From the IMG/VR virus record IMGVR_UViG_3300042569_000074, positions 1-37,402 of that record: a stretch of 37,402 nt of DNA, one strand, 5' to 3'. The position numbers and the translations under genes are program-made. The stretch comes from a virus. Under the pieces are notes generated by a model that saw only the letters and a list, made by a program, of their open reading frames with translations, had not been told where the DNA came from and did no database searches. Positions within the stretch are counted from its first letter, which is position 1. Each line of letters starts with the position of its first letter. Of the stretch, positions 1 to 8,600 are shown in pieces.

Positions 1-2
1 AG

Positions 3-2264
3 CTAAAGAAATTGCTTCCGGCAATATGCTTTAGCGGAACATTCAACAAGCGATCTGATGATGCAATCACTGAGCACAGTGGTCTAATATGTTTAGACTT
101 CGATGGCTACGAGCGTCAGAAGGATTTGCTAAACGACAAGGAGACATTTACAAAGAACAAGTATGTATACTCTGTCTTTATATCTCCATCAGGTAATGGC
201 CTAAAGGTATTGGTTAAGATACCTGCAGATGCTGAGAACCACACCAACTACTTCAATAGCTTAGAAAGATACTTCAACTCCCCATACTTCGACAAGACAT
301 CCAAAAACATTAGTCGTGTGTGCTACGAGTCATACGACCCGCTCATCTACATCAATGAGCATTCATCACTATGGGACAAGATTGAGGAACCTGAGTACAA
401 TGAGGTGGTCAAGCACAGAGATGCGCCAACCATTCCAATCACTGACGAGAACAAAATCGTTGACATCTTGGTCAAGTGGTGGATCAAGAAGTACCCAATG
501 GTTGAGGGTCAGCGTAATGCAAACGTATTTGTCTTGGCATCAGCGTTCAATGACTTCGGTGTCAACAAAAGCTTAGCGGCATACGTGCTCAACCAATACG
601 CCACACAAGACTTTGACATCGGTGAGATACAGCGCACTATTGACTCAGCATATGCACGAACGCAGAACTTCGGTACCAAGTACTACGAGGATGAGGAGCG
701 CATTAATCAGATACGAGCTAAGCTAAGACGTGGTGTATCGCGCAAAGAGATACGCAATCAGCTCAATGATACCAACCTTGATGGTGACGTCATTGAGTCA
801 GTGCTCAATAAAGTTGAGGAAGAGAATTCAAAGCAGACCTTTTGGACCAAGAACGAAAAGGGCGCTATTAAAATAGTACACATCCTGTTCAAGCAGTTCT
901 TGGAAGACAATGGGTTCTATAAGTACTGCCCTGAAGGTGGTAAGAACTATGTCTTTGTGAAGGTCACCAACAACCTCATTGACCATACATCAGAGAAAGA
1001 GATTAAGGACTTCGTGCTCAACCACCTCATTGAGTTGGATGACATGACAATCTACAACTACTTCGCTGACAACACACGGTTCTTTAAGGAAGAGTTCCTA
1101 TCGATGATCAATACCATTGACATCTACTTCATTGAGGATACCCGCAACGCATCATACCTATACTACCGCAACTGTGCCGTCAAGATATCTAAGGGCGAGA
1201 TTATGCCAATTGACTACTTAGACCTTGGCGGATATGTTTGGAAGGACCACATCATTGACCGCAACTATATTGGATGCGAGCTTGGTGTCTGTGACTTTAG
1301 AACATTCATCAGCAACATCTGTGGTAATGACGAGAGTCGTGTTGCATCAATGGAGAGTACAATTGGTTTTATGCTGCACGCATACAAGACTCGTGAGTAC
1401 TGCCCGGCAGTTATCTTAAACGATGAGGTCATTAGTGACAACCCTGAGGGTGGTACAGGCAAGGGTCTATTCATGAACGCACTTAGTCAGATGAAGAAGG
1501 TCGTCACCATTGACGGTAAGTCTTTTACATTTGAGCGTAGCTTCGCTTATCAGTTGGTATCAGCAGATACACAGATACTTGTGTTCGATGACGTCAAGAA
1601 ACACTTTGACTTCGAGCGCCTGTTCAGTGTAGTAACTGAGGGTCTAACGCTAGAGAAGAAGAACAAGGATGCAATCAAGATACCATTTGAGAAGTCACCT
1701 AAGATTGCCATTACTACCAACTATGCCATCAAGGGGAGTGGCAATTCATTTGCACGTCGCAAGTGGGAGTTAGAGCTTCATCAGTATTACTCGAAAGAGT
1801 TCACTCCTTTGGATGAATTCAAGAAGCTGATGTTCGGTGATTGGGGTGATGATGAGTGGTGTCAGTTCGACAACTACATGATAGGTTGCTTGCAGGGATA
1901 CCTCAACACAGGATTAGTTAAGAGCAAGTTTGTCAATCTCAATGTTCGTCAGCTATCAGCTGAGACCTGCCACGATTTTATTGAGTGGTGTGGGTTGGTT
2001 GACAATGCAGCACCAAACACATTGCTTGACCCGGGTAACCGAGTGTACAAGCAAGACCTATACAATGAGTTCATCTCTGAGTATCCTGACTACGGTCCTA
2101 AGTCACGCATGACAATTAGCCGTACACGTTTCTACAAGTGGCTTACAGCATATGCTATGTTCAAGGAAGGTGTGCCACCTGAAGAGGGTCGTGACCAACA
2201 AGGACGATGGATACGCATCAGACGTAAGCATGAACTTGAATACCAAGATACAATGCCATTCTAA
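3..2264 (+). CDS. Primase-helicase, BT4734/VirE-type (5' truncated)
   Basis: Replicative primase fused to a superfamily 3-type helicase, expected to prime and unwind phage DNA. The frame is open to the left edge, so the true start lies outside the window; the first in-frame start-like codon is a TTG at 12, which I do not trust. Counting from that TTG, an archaeo-eukaryotic-primase-like N-terminal domain shows an acidic pair (D29, D31 in LDFDGY) and the SPSGNGLK motif (58-65), as in BT4734/VirE N-terminal domains. A helical region at about 140-220 resembles PriCT. The C-terminal ATPase has a Walker A (GGTGKG, K484), Walker B (D526, D527), a sensor asparagine (N570) and a following arginine pair (SFARRKW). 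It overlaps the next start by one base (TAATG), so the two are probably translationally coupled. The family call is firm; the primase chemistry is inferred from motifs. Confidence 0.85.
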   Translation, partial: LKKLLPAICFSGTFNKRSDDAITEHSGLICLDFDGYERQKDLLNDKETFTKNKYVYSVFISPSGNGLKVLVKIPADAENHTNYFNSLERYFNSPYFDKTSKNISRVCYESYDPLIYINEHSSLWDKIEEPEYNEVVKHRDAPTIPITDENKIVDILVKWWIKKYPMVEGQRNANVFVLASAFNDFGVNKSLAAYVLNQYATQDFDIGEIQRTIDSAYARTQNFGTKYYEDEERINQIRAKLRRGVSRKEIRNQLNDTNLDGDVIESVLNKVEEENSKQTFWTKNEKGAIKIVHILFKQFLEDNGFYKYCPEGGKNYVFVKVTNNLIDHTSEKEIKDFVLNHLIELDDMTIYNYFADNTRFFKEEFLSMINTIDIYFIEDTRNASYLYYRNCAVKISKGEIMPIDYLDLGGYVWKDHIIDRNYIGCELGVCDFRTFISNICGNDESRVASMESTIGFMLHAYKTREYCPAVILNDEVISDNPEGGTGKGLFMNALSQMKKVVTIDGKSFTFERSFAYQLVSADTQILVFDDVKKHFDFERLFSVVTEGLTLEKKNKDAIKIPFEKSPKIAITTNYAIKGSGNSFARRKWELELHQYYSKEFTPLDEFKKLMFGDWGDDEWCQFDNYMIGCLQGYLNTGLVKSKFVNLNVRQLSAETCHDFIEWCGLVDNAAPNTLLDPGNRVYKQDLYNEFISEYPDYGPKSRMTISRTRFYKWLTAYAMFKEGVPPEEGRDQQGRWIRIRRKHELEYQDTMPF

Positions 2265-3751
2265 TGGCTATGGACTACAAGGGCTTGGATGTTATTGATC
2301 GCATCCCAAGCTACTCCAATGAAAAGATGTTGCAATATAGCGAGCAACTACACAAAGTGATGACCAAAAAAGTTCCTGTAAAAGTTGGCAGAGGTAAGTC
2401 TGCTCGCATTGAGTATGAGCTAAAGTACAAACACAATGGGCACATCATTGAGAAGATGGAGAACAGCATCAAATACTACAAACATTTATACGAAAACGAA
2501 ATGAGTAATACTATCGAACTAAGGCAGTACCAAAAGGACATTGTTGAGAAGGCGTGTGAGATTATCAGAGTAAACAAATTTGTTTACTTGGCAATGGAGG
2601 TTCGAACCGGCAAGACTCTTACAAGCCTGAGCATATGCGACAACTTAGAGAATGTGAGCAACGTGCTCTTCCTTACAAAGAAGAAAGCAATCAAGTCCAT
2701 TACTGATGATAGTGAGAAGATAGGAGGTGACTACAACCTCCACGTCATAAACTACGAGAGCATTCACAAACTACCTGACGTCAAGTGGGACGTAGTTGTT
2801 TTGGATGAGGCGCATGGCATGGGAGCATTCCCTAAGCCAAGTGGACGCGCATCAGCAGTCAAGAGTCTAATTGCTAAGAATGGCTCACGTGTAATACTTC
2901 TCTCAGGGACACCAACTCCTGAGTCATACTCGCAGATGTTCCATCAGGTATATGGCATACCAACAAACCCATTTAGAGCCTACAGCAACTTCTACAAGTT
3001 TGCTAAGGACTATGTGGATGTGAAGCAGCGCAAGATAAACGGCCTGATGATCAATGACTATTCAGCAGGGTACCAAACAATCATTGACAAGATGATACCA
3101 TACACCATACGGTTTTCGCAAAGTGATGCAGGATTTGTAGTCAAGACTACTGAGAAGATTATTGAGGTACCGGTTGACCCTAAGGTCAAGAGTATGATTT
3201 CAATTCTTAAGAAGAACTTAGTCGTTCAGGGTAAGGAAGAGGTCATACTTGGTGACACGTCTGTCAAGTTAATGAGTAAGTTGCATCAGATGTACAGTGG
3301 CACTGTTAAGTTCGAGAGTGGCAACAGCATGGTGCTTGCTGCAACTAAGGCTGAGTACATTGCTGACAACTTCAGCGACAAACGAGTTGGCATCTTCTAC
3401 AAGTTCAAGGAAGAGCTTGAGGCTATCAAGTCAGTGCTTGGTGACAATGTGGCCACAACACTTGAGGACTTTGACAATGACAAGTGTCAGCACATAGCGC
3501 TGCAGATTGTGTCAGGGCGTGAGGGGATATCTCTGAGGAGAGCTGACTGCTTGGTGTTCTATAACATTGACTTCAGTGCCACATCATATTGGCAGGCTCG
3601 TGATAGAATGACAACTAAAGACCGGGAGGAGAACCATATCTATTGGCTTTTCTCAGAAGGAGGCATTGAGCACCTTGTGTACAAGGCAGTATCCAAAAAG
3701 AAAGACTACACAGTATCACATTTTAAACGAGACATTTTAAATCAAGAGTAA
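2264..3751 (+). CDS. SF2 helicase / SNF2-like DNA-dependent ATPase
   Basis: A 495-aa DNA translocase or helicase probably acting at replication or recombination intermediates. Motif I is RTGKT (K117), motif II is DEAH (181-184), motif III is SGTP (214-217) and motif VI is QARDR (444-448), all in the expected order across two RecA-like lobes. The first ~80 residues are basic and helical with no domain I recognise. The start ATG overlaps the stop of the primase-helicase gene. The QARDR motif and general form resemble phage SNF2-family helicases more than RecQ or UvsW, but the exact subfamily cannot be fixed by eye. Its position between a primase-helicase and nuclease genes supports a DNA-replication role. 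Confidence 0.85.
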   Translation: MAMDYKGLDVIDRIPSYSNEKMLQYSEQLHKVMTKKVPVKVGRGKSARIEYELKYKHNGHIIEKMENSIKYYKHLYENEMSNTIELRQYQKDIVEKACEIIRVNKFVYLAMEVRTGKTLTSLSICDNLENVSNVLFLTKKKAIKSITDDSEKIGGDYNLHVINYESIHKLPDVKWDVVVLDEAHGMGAFPKPSGRASAVKSLIAKNGSRVILLSGTPTPESYSQMFHQVYGIPTNPFRAYSNFYKFAKDYVDVKQRKINGLMINDYSAGYQTIIDKMIPYTIRFSQSDAGFVVKTTEKIIEVPVDPKVKSMISILKKNLVVQGKEEVILGDTSVKLMSKLHQMYSGTVKFESGNSMVLAATKAEYIADNFSDKRVGIFYKFKEELEAIKSVLGDNVATTLEDFDNDKCQHIALQIVSGREGISLRRADCLVFYNIDFSATSYWQARDRMTTKDREENHIYWLFSEGGIEHLVYKAVSKKKDYTVSHFKRDILNQE

Positions 3752-3752
3752 T

Positions 3753-3962
3753 ATGACACCAAAAGAAAAAGCAAAAGAGTTAGTAAAAAAAATGGAACGA
3801 CCAATGGATGGCGTTTCTATTTTCAGGCTTGCGGCTAAAAAACTCGCATTGATTGCAGTTGATGAAATCATTTATGCCGATTGGTATATACCAACTTTCG
3901 AAGATTATAAAAAATGGACATCTTATTGGAAAGAAGTCAAACACGAAATCGAAACGATATGA
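3753..3962 (+). CDS. Small conserved phage protein, unknown function
   Basis: A 69-aa charged protein starting one base after the helicase stop codon. It opens with TPKEKAKELV and ends with a tryptophan-rich helix (YWKEVKHEIETI), a pattern I recognise from unannotated small proteins in Bacteroidetes phages (AKxxALIAVDEI core). No catalytic motif, membrane segment or cysteine pair is visible. Its codon use is more A+T-rich than the two large genes before it. Function is unknown; its place in the operon only hints at an accessory role in replication. Confidence 0.7.
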   Translation: MTPKEKAKELVKKMERPMDGVSIFRLAAKKLALIAVDEIIYADWYIPTFEDYKKWTSYWKEVKHEIETI

Positions 3963-3982
3963 AACATAATTTTAAATCAACA

Positions 3983-4001
3983 ATAAAGTTCATAACTTTA
4001 T
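3983..4001 (+). promoter_or_regulatory. Inverted repeat with near-consensus -7 box before the nuclease gene
   Basis: A perfect 8-bp inverted repeat (ATAAAGTT, 3-nt spacer CAT, AACTTTAT) lies in the only gap of this operon, 7 bases before the ATG at 4008. Its right arm includes TAACTTTA, one base off the Bacteroidetes -7 box TAnnTTTG. There is no T-run after it, so it is not a convincing terminator. It could be an operator, a weak internal promoter, or a hairpin that affects translation of the nuclease gene. Confidence 0.35.
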
Positions 4002-4007
4002 AGTTAT

Positions 4008-4247
4008 ATGACTGAACAGCAAATCCAATCTAAACTCATTAAAGAGCTTGAGGCTCAGGGGTATTACGTGATTAAGTTAATAAAAACAAACAAAAATGGG
4101 ATACCTGACCTGCTTGCAATACCAAAGAAGAGCGATGTTGAGTTCTATGAGGTAAAGACAAGCGTGGGTAAGGTGTCTGAGTTACAAAAGTATAGACATA
4201 AAGAATTAGAAGACCATGGGATCTACGTTGAGGTATACAGAGGGTAA
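4008..4247 (+). CDS. VRR-NUC domain nuclease
   Basis: A 79-aa stand-alone VRR-NUC protein, a PD-(D/E)XK-fold nuclease family typical of phages and also the nuclease domain of FAN1. The motif residues are visible: GIPDLL (D34), the E-x-K pair in YEVKT (E48, K50) and the following helix with LQKYRH (Q60). Family members cut branched or damaged DNA and act as Holliday-junction resolvases; here it would plausibly resolve replication intermediates or trim DNA before packaging. The length is that of the minimal domain, so it is probably complete. The next ORF overlaps its 3' end by 32 bases in another frame. Confidence 0.85.
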   Translation: MTEQQIQSKLIKELEAQGYYVIKLIKTNKNGIPDLLAIPKKSDVEFYEVKTSVGKVSELQKYRHKELEDHGIYVEVYRG

Positions 4248-4539
4248 GGCAGTGTTGTTTGACATTGATTACCCATTTCAAAAAAAAGTAAAAAAGTATT
4301 CTGAAGAGACAATAAAACAGATTGTCTTTCAGATTGTGGACAATGTAAATTCATTTCCAAAAGATAATGAGTACACTCAGGATGTTTACGGAGTAATAAA
4401 GGGTAAAGACCCTTTGTTCTTTATGATTGAATACCTGAACGAAGAAAATGAGATACCATTATTGGTAGACTTCTTGGAAGTTACAGTAGATGAATACTTA
4501 GATGCAATTAACGAAAACAAACACTTAAAAGAATTATGA
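4216..4539 (+). CDS. Small acidic protein, unknown function
   Basis: A 107-aa protein I do not recognise. The first ATG (4216) lies 32 bases inside the VRR-NUC gene; a GTG at 4252, just after that gene's stop, would give a protein shorter by 12 residues, and the sequence does not decide between them. The product has a basic stretch (FQKKVKKY) followed by alternating helix and acidic strands and ends in a charged helix. There are no cysteines or membrane segments. Its stop overlaps the next start as ATGA, so it is coupled to the DnaA-like gene. Confidence 0.65.
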   Translation: MGSTLRYTEGKAVLFDIDYPFQKKVKKYSEETIKQIVFQIVDNVNSFPKDNEYTQDVYGVIKGKDPLFFMIEYLNEENEIPLLVDFLEVTVDEYLDAINENKHLKEL

Positions 4540-5057
4540 CCAACGCAAGCTTTGAAACGACAAAAACACTTGAATTTGTATCTGACTTCTTAGGTTTTGA
4601 CTTAACTCAAAAGTGCAGAAAGAGATACATAGTCGAGGGACGAATGATGTATGCCAAGCTGATGAAGCGATATACAAATGTGTCTTTATCTGACATTGGA
4701 CGTGCAATTGGTAAAGATCATGCCACTGTTATTCATTATATTAATAACTTTGCGTATATAAAGAAATCTGACGATCACTTTTCCTCTAAGTTTGACATGA
4801 TGGCAGACACCTATGAAGAGTTTCGAGAGACATGGTTTGATGATGTAAAGTTTGATGACAAGAGAAAGATTAAAGTTCTTGAGTCGTCACTCAAAGAATT
4901 AGTAGAAAGAAAAAATGAATACGAACGATACTTCAACAAGATTAAACGCATTGACTCAATTATTCAGCTTATTGAACAGAGGACACCAAAGGGAGAAGAG
5001 GAGTACGTCGAATCAAAGATTAATAGAATGTTTAACTCCATAATATTTAACCCATAG
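4536..5057 (+). CDS. DnaA domain IV-like DNA-binding protein
   Basis: A 173-aa protein with a helix-turn-helix like the DnaA C-terminal domain. The segment at about 25-72 matches the family: a basic helix (KCRKRYIVEGR), an aliphatic helix (MMYAKLMKRY), then SLSDIGRAIGKDHATV (50-65), which aligns with the DnaA signature around the IGR...DH-TV residues that read DnaA boxes. The AAA+ ATPase of true DnaA is absent. Residues ~105-173 form a charged helix, probably a coiled coil. It could mark a phage origin, or compete with host DnaA; both are inference. The start overlaps the upstream stop (ATGA) and its stop directly abuts the next ATG. Confidence 0.75.
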   Translation: MTNASFETTKTLEFVSDFLGFDLTQKCRKRYIVEGRMMYAKLMKRYTNVSLSDIGRAIGKDHATVIHYINNFAYIKKSDDHFSSKFDMMADTYEEFRETWFDDVKFDDKRKIKVLESSLKELVERKNEYERYFNKIKRIDSIIQLIEQRTPKGEEEYVESKINRMFNSIIFNP

Positions 5058-5258
5058 ATGGCAAAAGGCAGCGGTATAGAGAGAGCTAAACTCATCCTTG
5101 TTTACATGGACCGTATACACGACTGCCTAGATGACATCTACGAAGCTCTAGTTGACCGTGAATACCAAAAGTTTAGAGACGAGGTAGAGTCAGCAATTGA
5201 GCATCTTGAGAATTTACTTGAGAAGAAAGATGACTTATTTCGAGACAGAAGAGGATAG
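5058..5258 (+). CDS. Small helical protein, unknown function
   Basis: A 66-aa, strongly helical, acidic protein beginning immediately after the stop of the DnaA-like gene. The sequence is two amphipathic helices (RAKLILVYMDRIHDCLDDIY and a Glu-rich second helix ending ENLLEKKDDLF), suggesting a small dimer or a partner subunit of a neighbour. The last 29 bases overlap the start of the nuclease-like gene. I do not recognise a family. Confidence 0.6.
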   Translation: MAKGSGIERAKLILVYMDRIHDCLDDIYEALVDREYQKFRDEVESAIEHLENLLEKKDDLFRDRRG

Positions 5259-5646
5259 ACTACGAGAGAAAAAAGCAATTGAACGCTTCGTATCTATCTT
5301 CGATGGCAAATACCAAAAGTTAGACGATTATGATATCGACTACAAAGTATTTGACAGTAAGGGAACTCTTATCTCATACGTTGAGGTAAAGGGTCGCAAG
5401 AAAAATATTGCCAATGCTTATCCGCTGCCGGTCGGCTGCAGGAAACTACTGAAGCTTATTGACAAGCGCCTAAATCCTGTGGTGATTTGGGCCTGCGATG
5501 ATGGCATCATCTATGGTGAGATAAAGAAACTCAAAGGTAAAGTCCTATTCAGCGGTAGGCCAAATAGATCAGGTGCAGTTAATGACGATGAACTAATGGC
5601 CTACTATGACAAGCAGAAAGCTTTCAAATATATCCGCTACGATTAG
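5230..5646 (+). CDS. PD-(D/E)XK-like nuclease
   Basis: A 138-aa protein with a restriction-endonuclease-like core: helix with E18, then D37 in YDIDYKVFD, a turn, and the E-V-K triad in YVEVKGR (E52, K54), followed by a strand (NPVVIWACDDGIIYGEI). This spacing fits a PD-(D/E)XK nuclease with a helix-strand-strand core. I chose the ATG at 5230 (MTYFETEEDRL) over the upstream ATG at 5197, because the 11 extra residues are unlike the rest and the shorter form overlaps the previous gene less. Substrate unknown; DNA end processing or host DNA degradation is plausible. The stop (5644-5646) overlaps the stop of the convergent giant gene. Confidence 0.65.
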   Translation: MTYFETEEDRLREKKAIERFVSIFDGKYQKLDDYDIDYKVFDSKGTLISYVEVKGRKKNIANAYPLPVGCRKLLKLIDKRLNPVVIWACDDGIIYGEIKKLKGKVLFSGRPNRSGAVNDDELMAYYDKQKAFKYIRYD

Positions 5647-8600
5647 TTTTCTTTTTCTTTGATAAACTCATCACCACCATTCTCCATCTCACTGATGTTT
5701 GATTTACCCATGGTACTCTTAATGAATCCAAGTTCATTGATAAGCTCATCGTAGTCAACACCTAACCTGTTAGCTGAGTTAATCAAATCCATTAGCTCCT
5801 TAGCTTTAGCAGCATACTTTTCATTAGCTCTTATCAAAGACTCTTCTGTTTTTTTATTTTGCTCCTGAATATCCTTTTTAGTAGCATTAGGGTCTTCTTC
5901 AATGTCAAGACTCTTGTAATACTCAGAGTTGTAAATCTTTCTGATATCTTTGAATGACTCATCAAACTCAGCAAGTTTATATCCAAACTGCTCCTTAACA
6001 TCTGACTTTCTTACTTTAAGACCTGTTGCATCTCCAAAAGCAATTTGACTTAGTGATTGTTCACTAGCAGCCGCTTTTCTTATTGACGTTATTGTTCCCG
6101 GCTCAACAACTTTATACACATAATCTAATATTTTATCTGCCTTCTGAGAAAACGAATCTTCTTCGTTATAGATTGGCTTTCCGAAGTCATTCTCATTTCC
6201 TTTCAATTGAATAGCAAGGTTGGTTAAGATATCCGGGCCTTGGAATTGACCAACTAATTCAAGTGTTGATTGCTTGAATGAGTCAAGTAAGTCATCTCCT
6301 TTTAAAAATGCATTGAGTGCTTTGTTGATACCACCGTGTGGATCAGATGCACTAAAGTCAATGTACTCAATCTGACCATCAGCTGCTTTTAATATGATAA
6401 GGTCAGAGTTCTGAGACCAAGGCGGTAAGAAACTTCTTACGTCCTTCTCTTTTTTCTTCTCATCATCATCATCAAATAAAGCACCAAGCGCACCTCCAAT
6501 ACCTGTTCCTGCTGCGTATCCTAAGTAAGATAGCATAGCTGTCTTAGCGGCAAGATAGGAAGACGCACCTGCAACTCTCCTTGCTCCAATTTTCTTGATT
6601 TTTTTATTCTTTGAACTAAGTTCATCTTTAGCTAAAGCAATTGTATTGTAAGCAGTACGATATGATTCAGCTTGGAATGATATGAACGATCCAATAAACA
6701 ATGGGAATCTTCTGAGTCTCTTGATACCCTCAGGTATTCTACTGTATGTTGGATATGTGTTCTTCACATTATTTGCTGCGATGTCAGATACCTCTTGCTT
6801 TTCTTTATCAGTCAATTGGTCTTTTGACTTGTTGTAAAGCGCATCAGCATATCTATTCATCTCAGTCTCATAGGCTGCAATTTTAAACATATCATCTTCA
6901 GCTTGATATGCATCTTCCATAGCAGATATGATTTTAGATGACCTTGATGATATTGCTTGTCTGATTTTACCCATCACTCCTTTGCGCTTCTTCATTGACA
7001 ATCTTCTTTCTAAGAAGCCATCCATGTCAGCATCCTTGAACATATCTCTAATCTCATTGATTCCCGCTCCCTGACGCATGATACCTGCCTTGATGTACTC
7101 ATCAATCTTGGCTTCTACCTCAGGCTTACTCATTGTCTTAAGGTCTTGTGCAACAACTTTTACTGCCTTACCAATCTCAATGAGACTGTGTCCGTTTACA
7201 GCAACAAATCCTAAATTAGAAAATATGTTCTTGGCATGAGTTGCGACAGATCCAATTGTCTTAAGCCACTTCACCAAACCCATTGCTTTGTAGTAAACCT
7301 TGATTGCTTGTTGAGCCCAATGATCTTCACCTTGTTTACCATTATATAAATCAAATGCCTCAGCAATCTCAGGAGTGGTCATAAGACCATTCAATGGTGA
7401 CATTGTATCACTTCCCTCAGAAGCAATCTCAGTGTCAAATCCTTTAGGTCTTTGCGAGTCATTCTTCTCAAAGAAGAACTTACCCATACCTGCCTCTTTG
7501 ACTTGCGTCAAGAACTGATGTCTTGCAACAAGACTTGAAATGTTTAACACTGTTCGTGCATAGTTCATTGCAGGGTCAGAATATTCACCCATAAGCATTC
7601 TAATCTGCTCAGGAATCTCTTTCCTTTCCTTTAATGTAGAAAGGTCCTTAGAGCCAAGCTTTGCCCCTTTAACCAAAGCTCCTGTCTCAGCGTCAGCAAA
7701 ATATTCATCAATCTTATTATCAACCAATATATCTAGCGCTTCATTAATAGTTGTTCCGGTACGAGCAGCTTCAGCTTTAGCCAATGAAATCATACCCGGT
7801 TCTGTTCTCAAGAAGTTCTTAGCAGCTTGAAGTTCTTGTTCTCCTACTTTCTGTCTGAAGTTTTTGTTATCAAAAATTTCATAAGACCTTGTGATGTAGG
7901 ATCCCATGTTCTCTCTAATGGCATCAGCCATATCTCCTTCAACAGCACCTGTTGTAATAAGCATTTCAGATAGTCTGTCAATGTGATTACGCATCTCATT
8001 AGCCAATGCTGCAAATCCTGCAGGAAGTTGGATTGACTTGTCACCTCTTAACGCTTTGTCGAAAGCTTTCAATAGAAGTTCTTTGTCACCGGTAAACTTA
8101 TCGAATAGGACACCAAACTTCTTAGCTGTCTTAGCAGCGCGATTCGCTTCAGCAGATATCTCACCCTCCATTTTTTCTTTGTAGGTAAACCCAATCTTTG
8201 GAAGCAATCCTTTAGATGTAAGGAACTTTTGCTTGAATCTTTTAGCACCATCAACAAATCTACCTACGAGTCCTTTGACTCCTGACTTCATAAATACCTT
8301 CTGCTCCTTGGTATAGTACTTAGATAGCGCTTCAGTCATCTCCTTATTGGTGAATCCTGCAGCCTTTCCTTCTTGTCTAATATCAGCATCAGTCTTTCCT
8401 GCCTTGATGCCATCATCAACAATTTTATCAGGACTTGTTGTCTTCTGTTTTCTTACAGCAAACTGACTTTTTTGTCTTTCTTTATATTCAGCAAACTGAC
8501 TTTGTTGTCTTTCTCTATATTGTTTTTCTAATTGTTCATTCCCATCAAAACTTGCTTTACCTCTAGCAACAGGTTTTAATTTACCTAAGTCTTTTATTTT

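Noticed and set aside
7005-7045. DADMD string in the giant protein as a possible RNA polymerase catalytic motif (crAss-like or N4-like virion RNA polymerase)
   Set aside because: It stands alone in a helical, charged region without other polymerase motifs around it; a chance acidic run is more likely.
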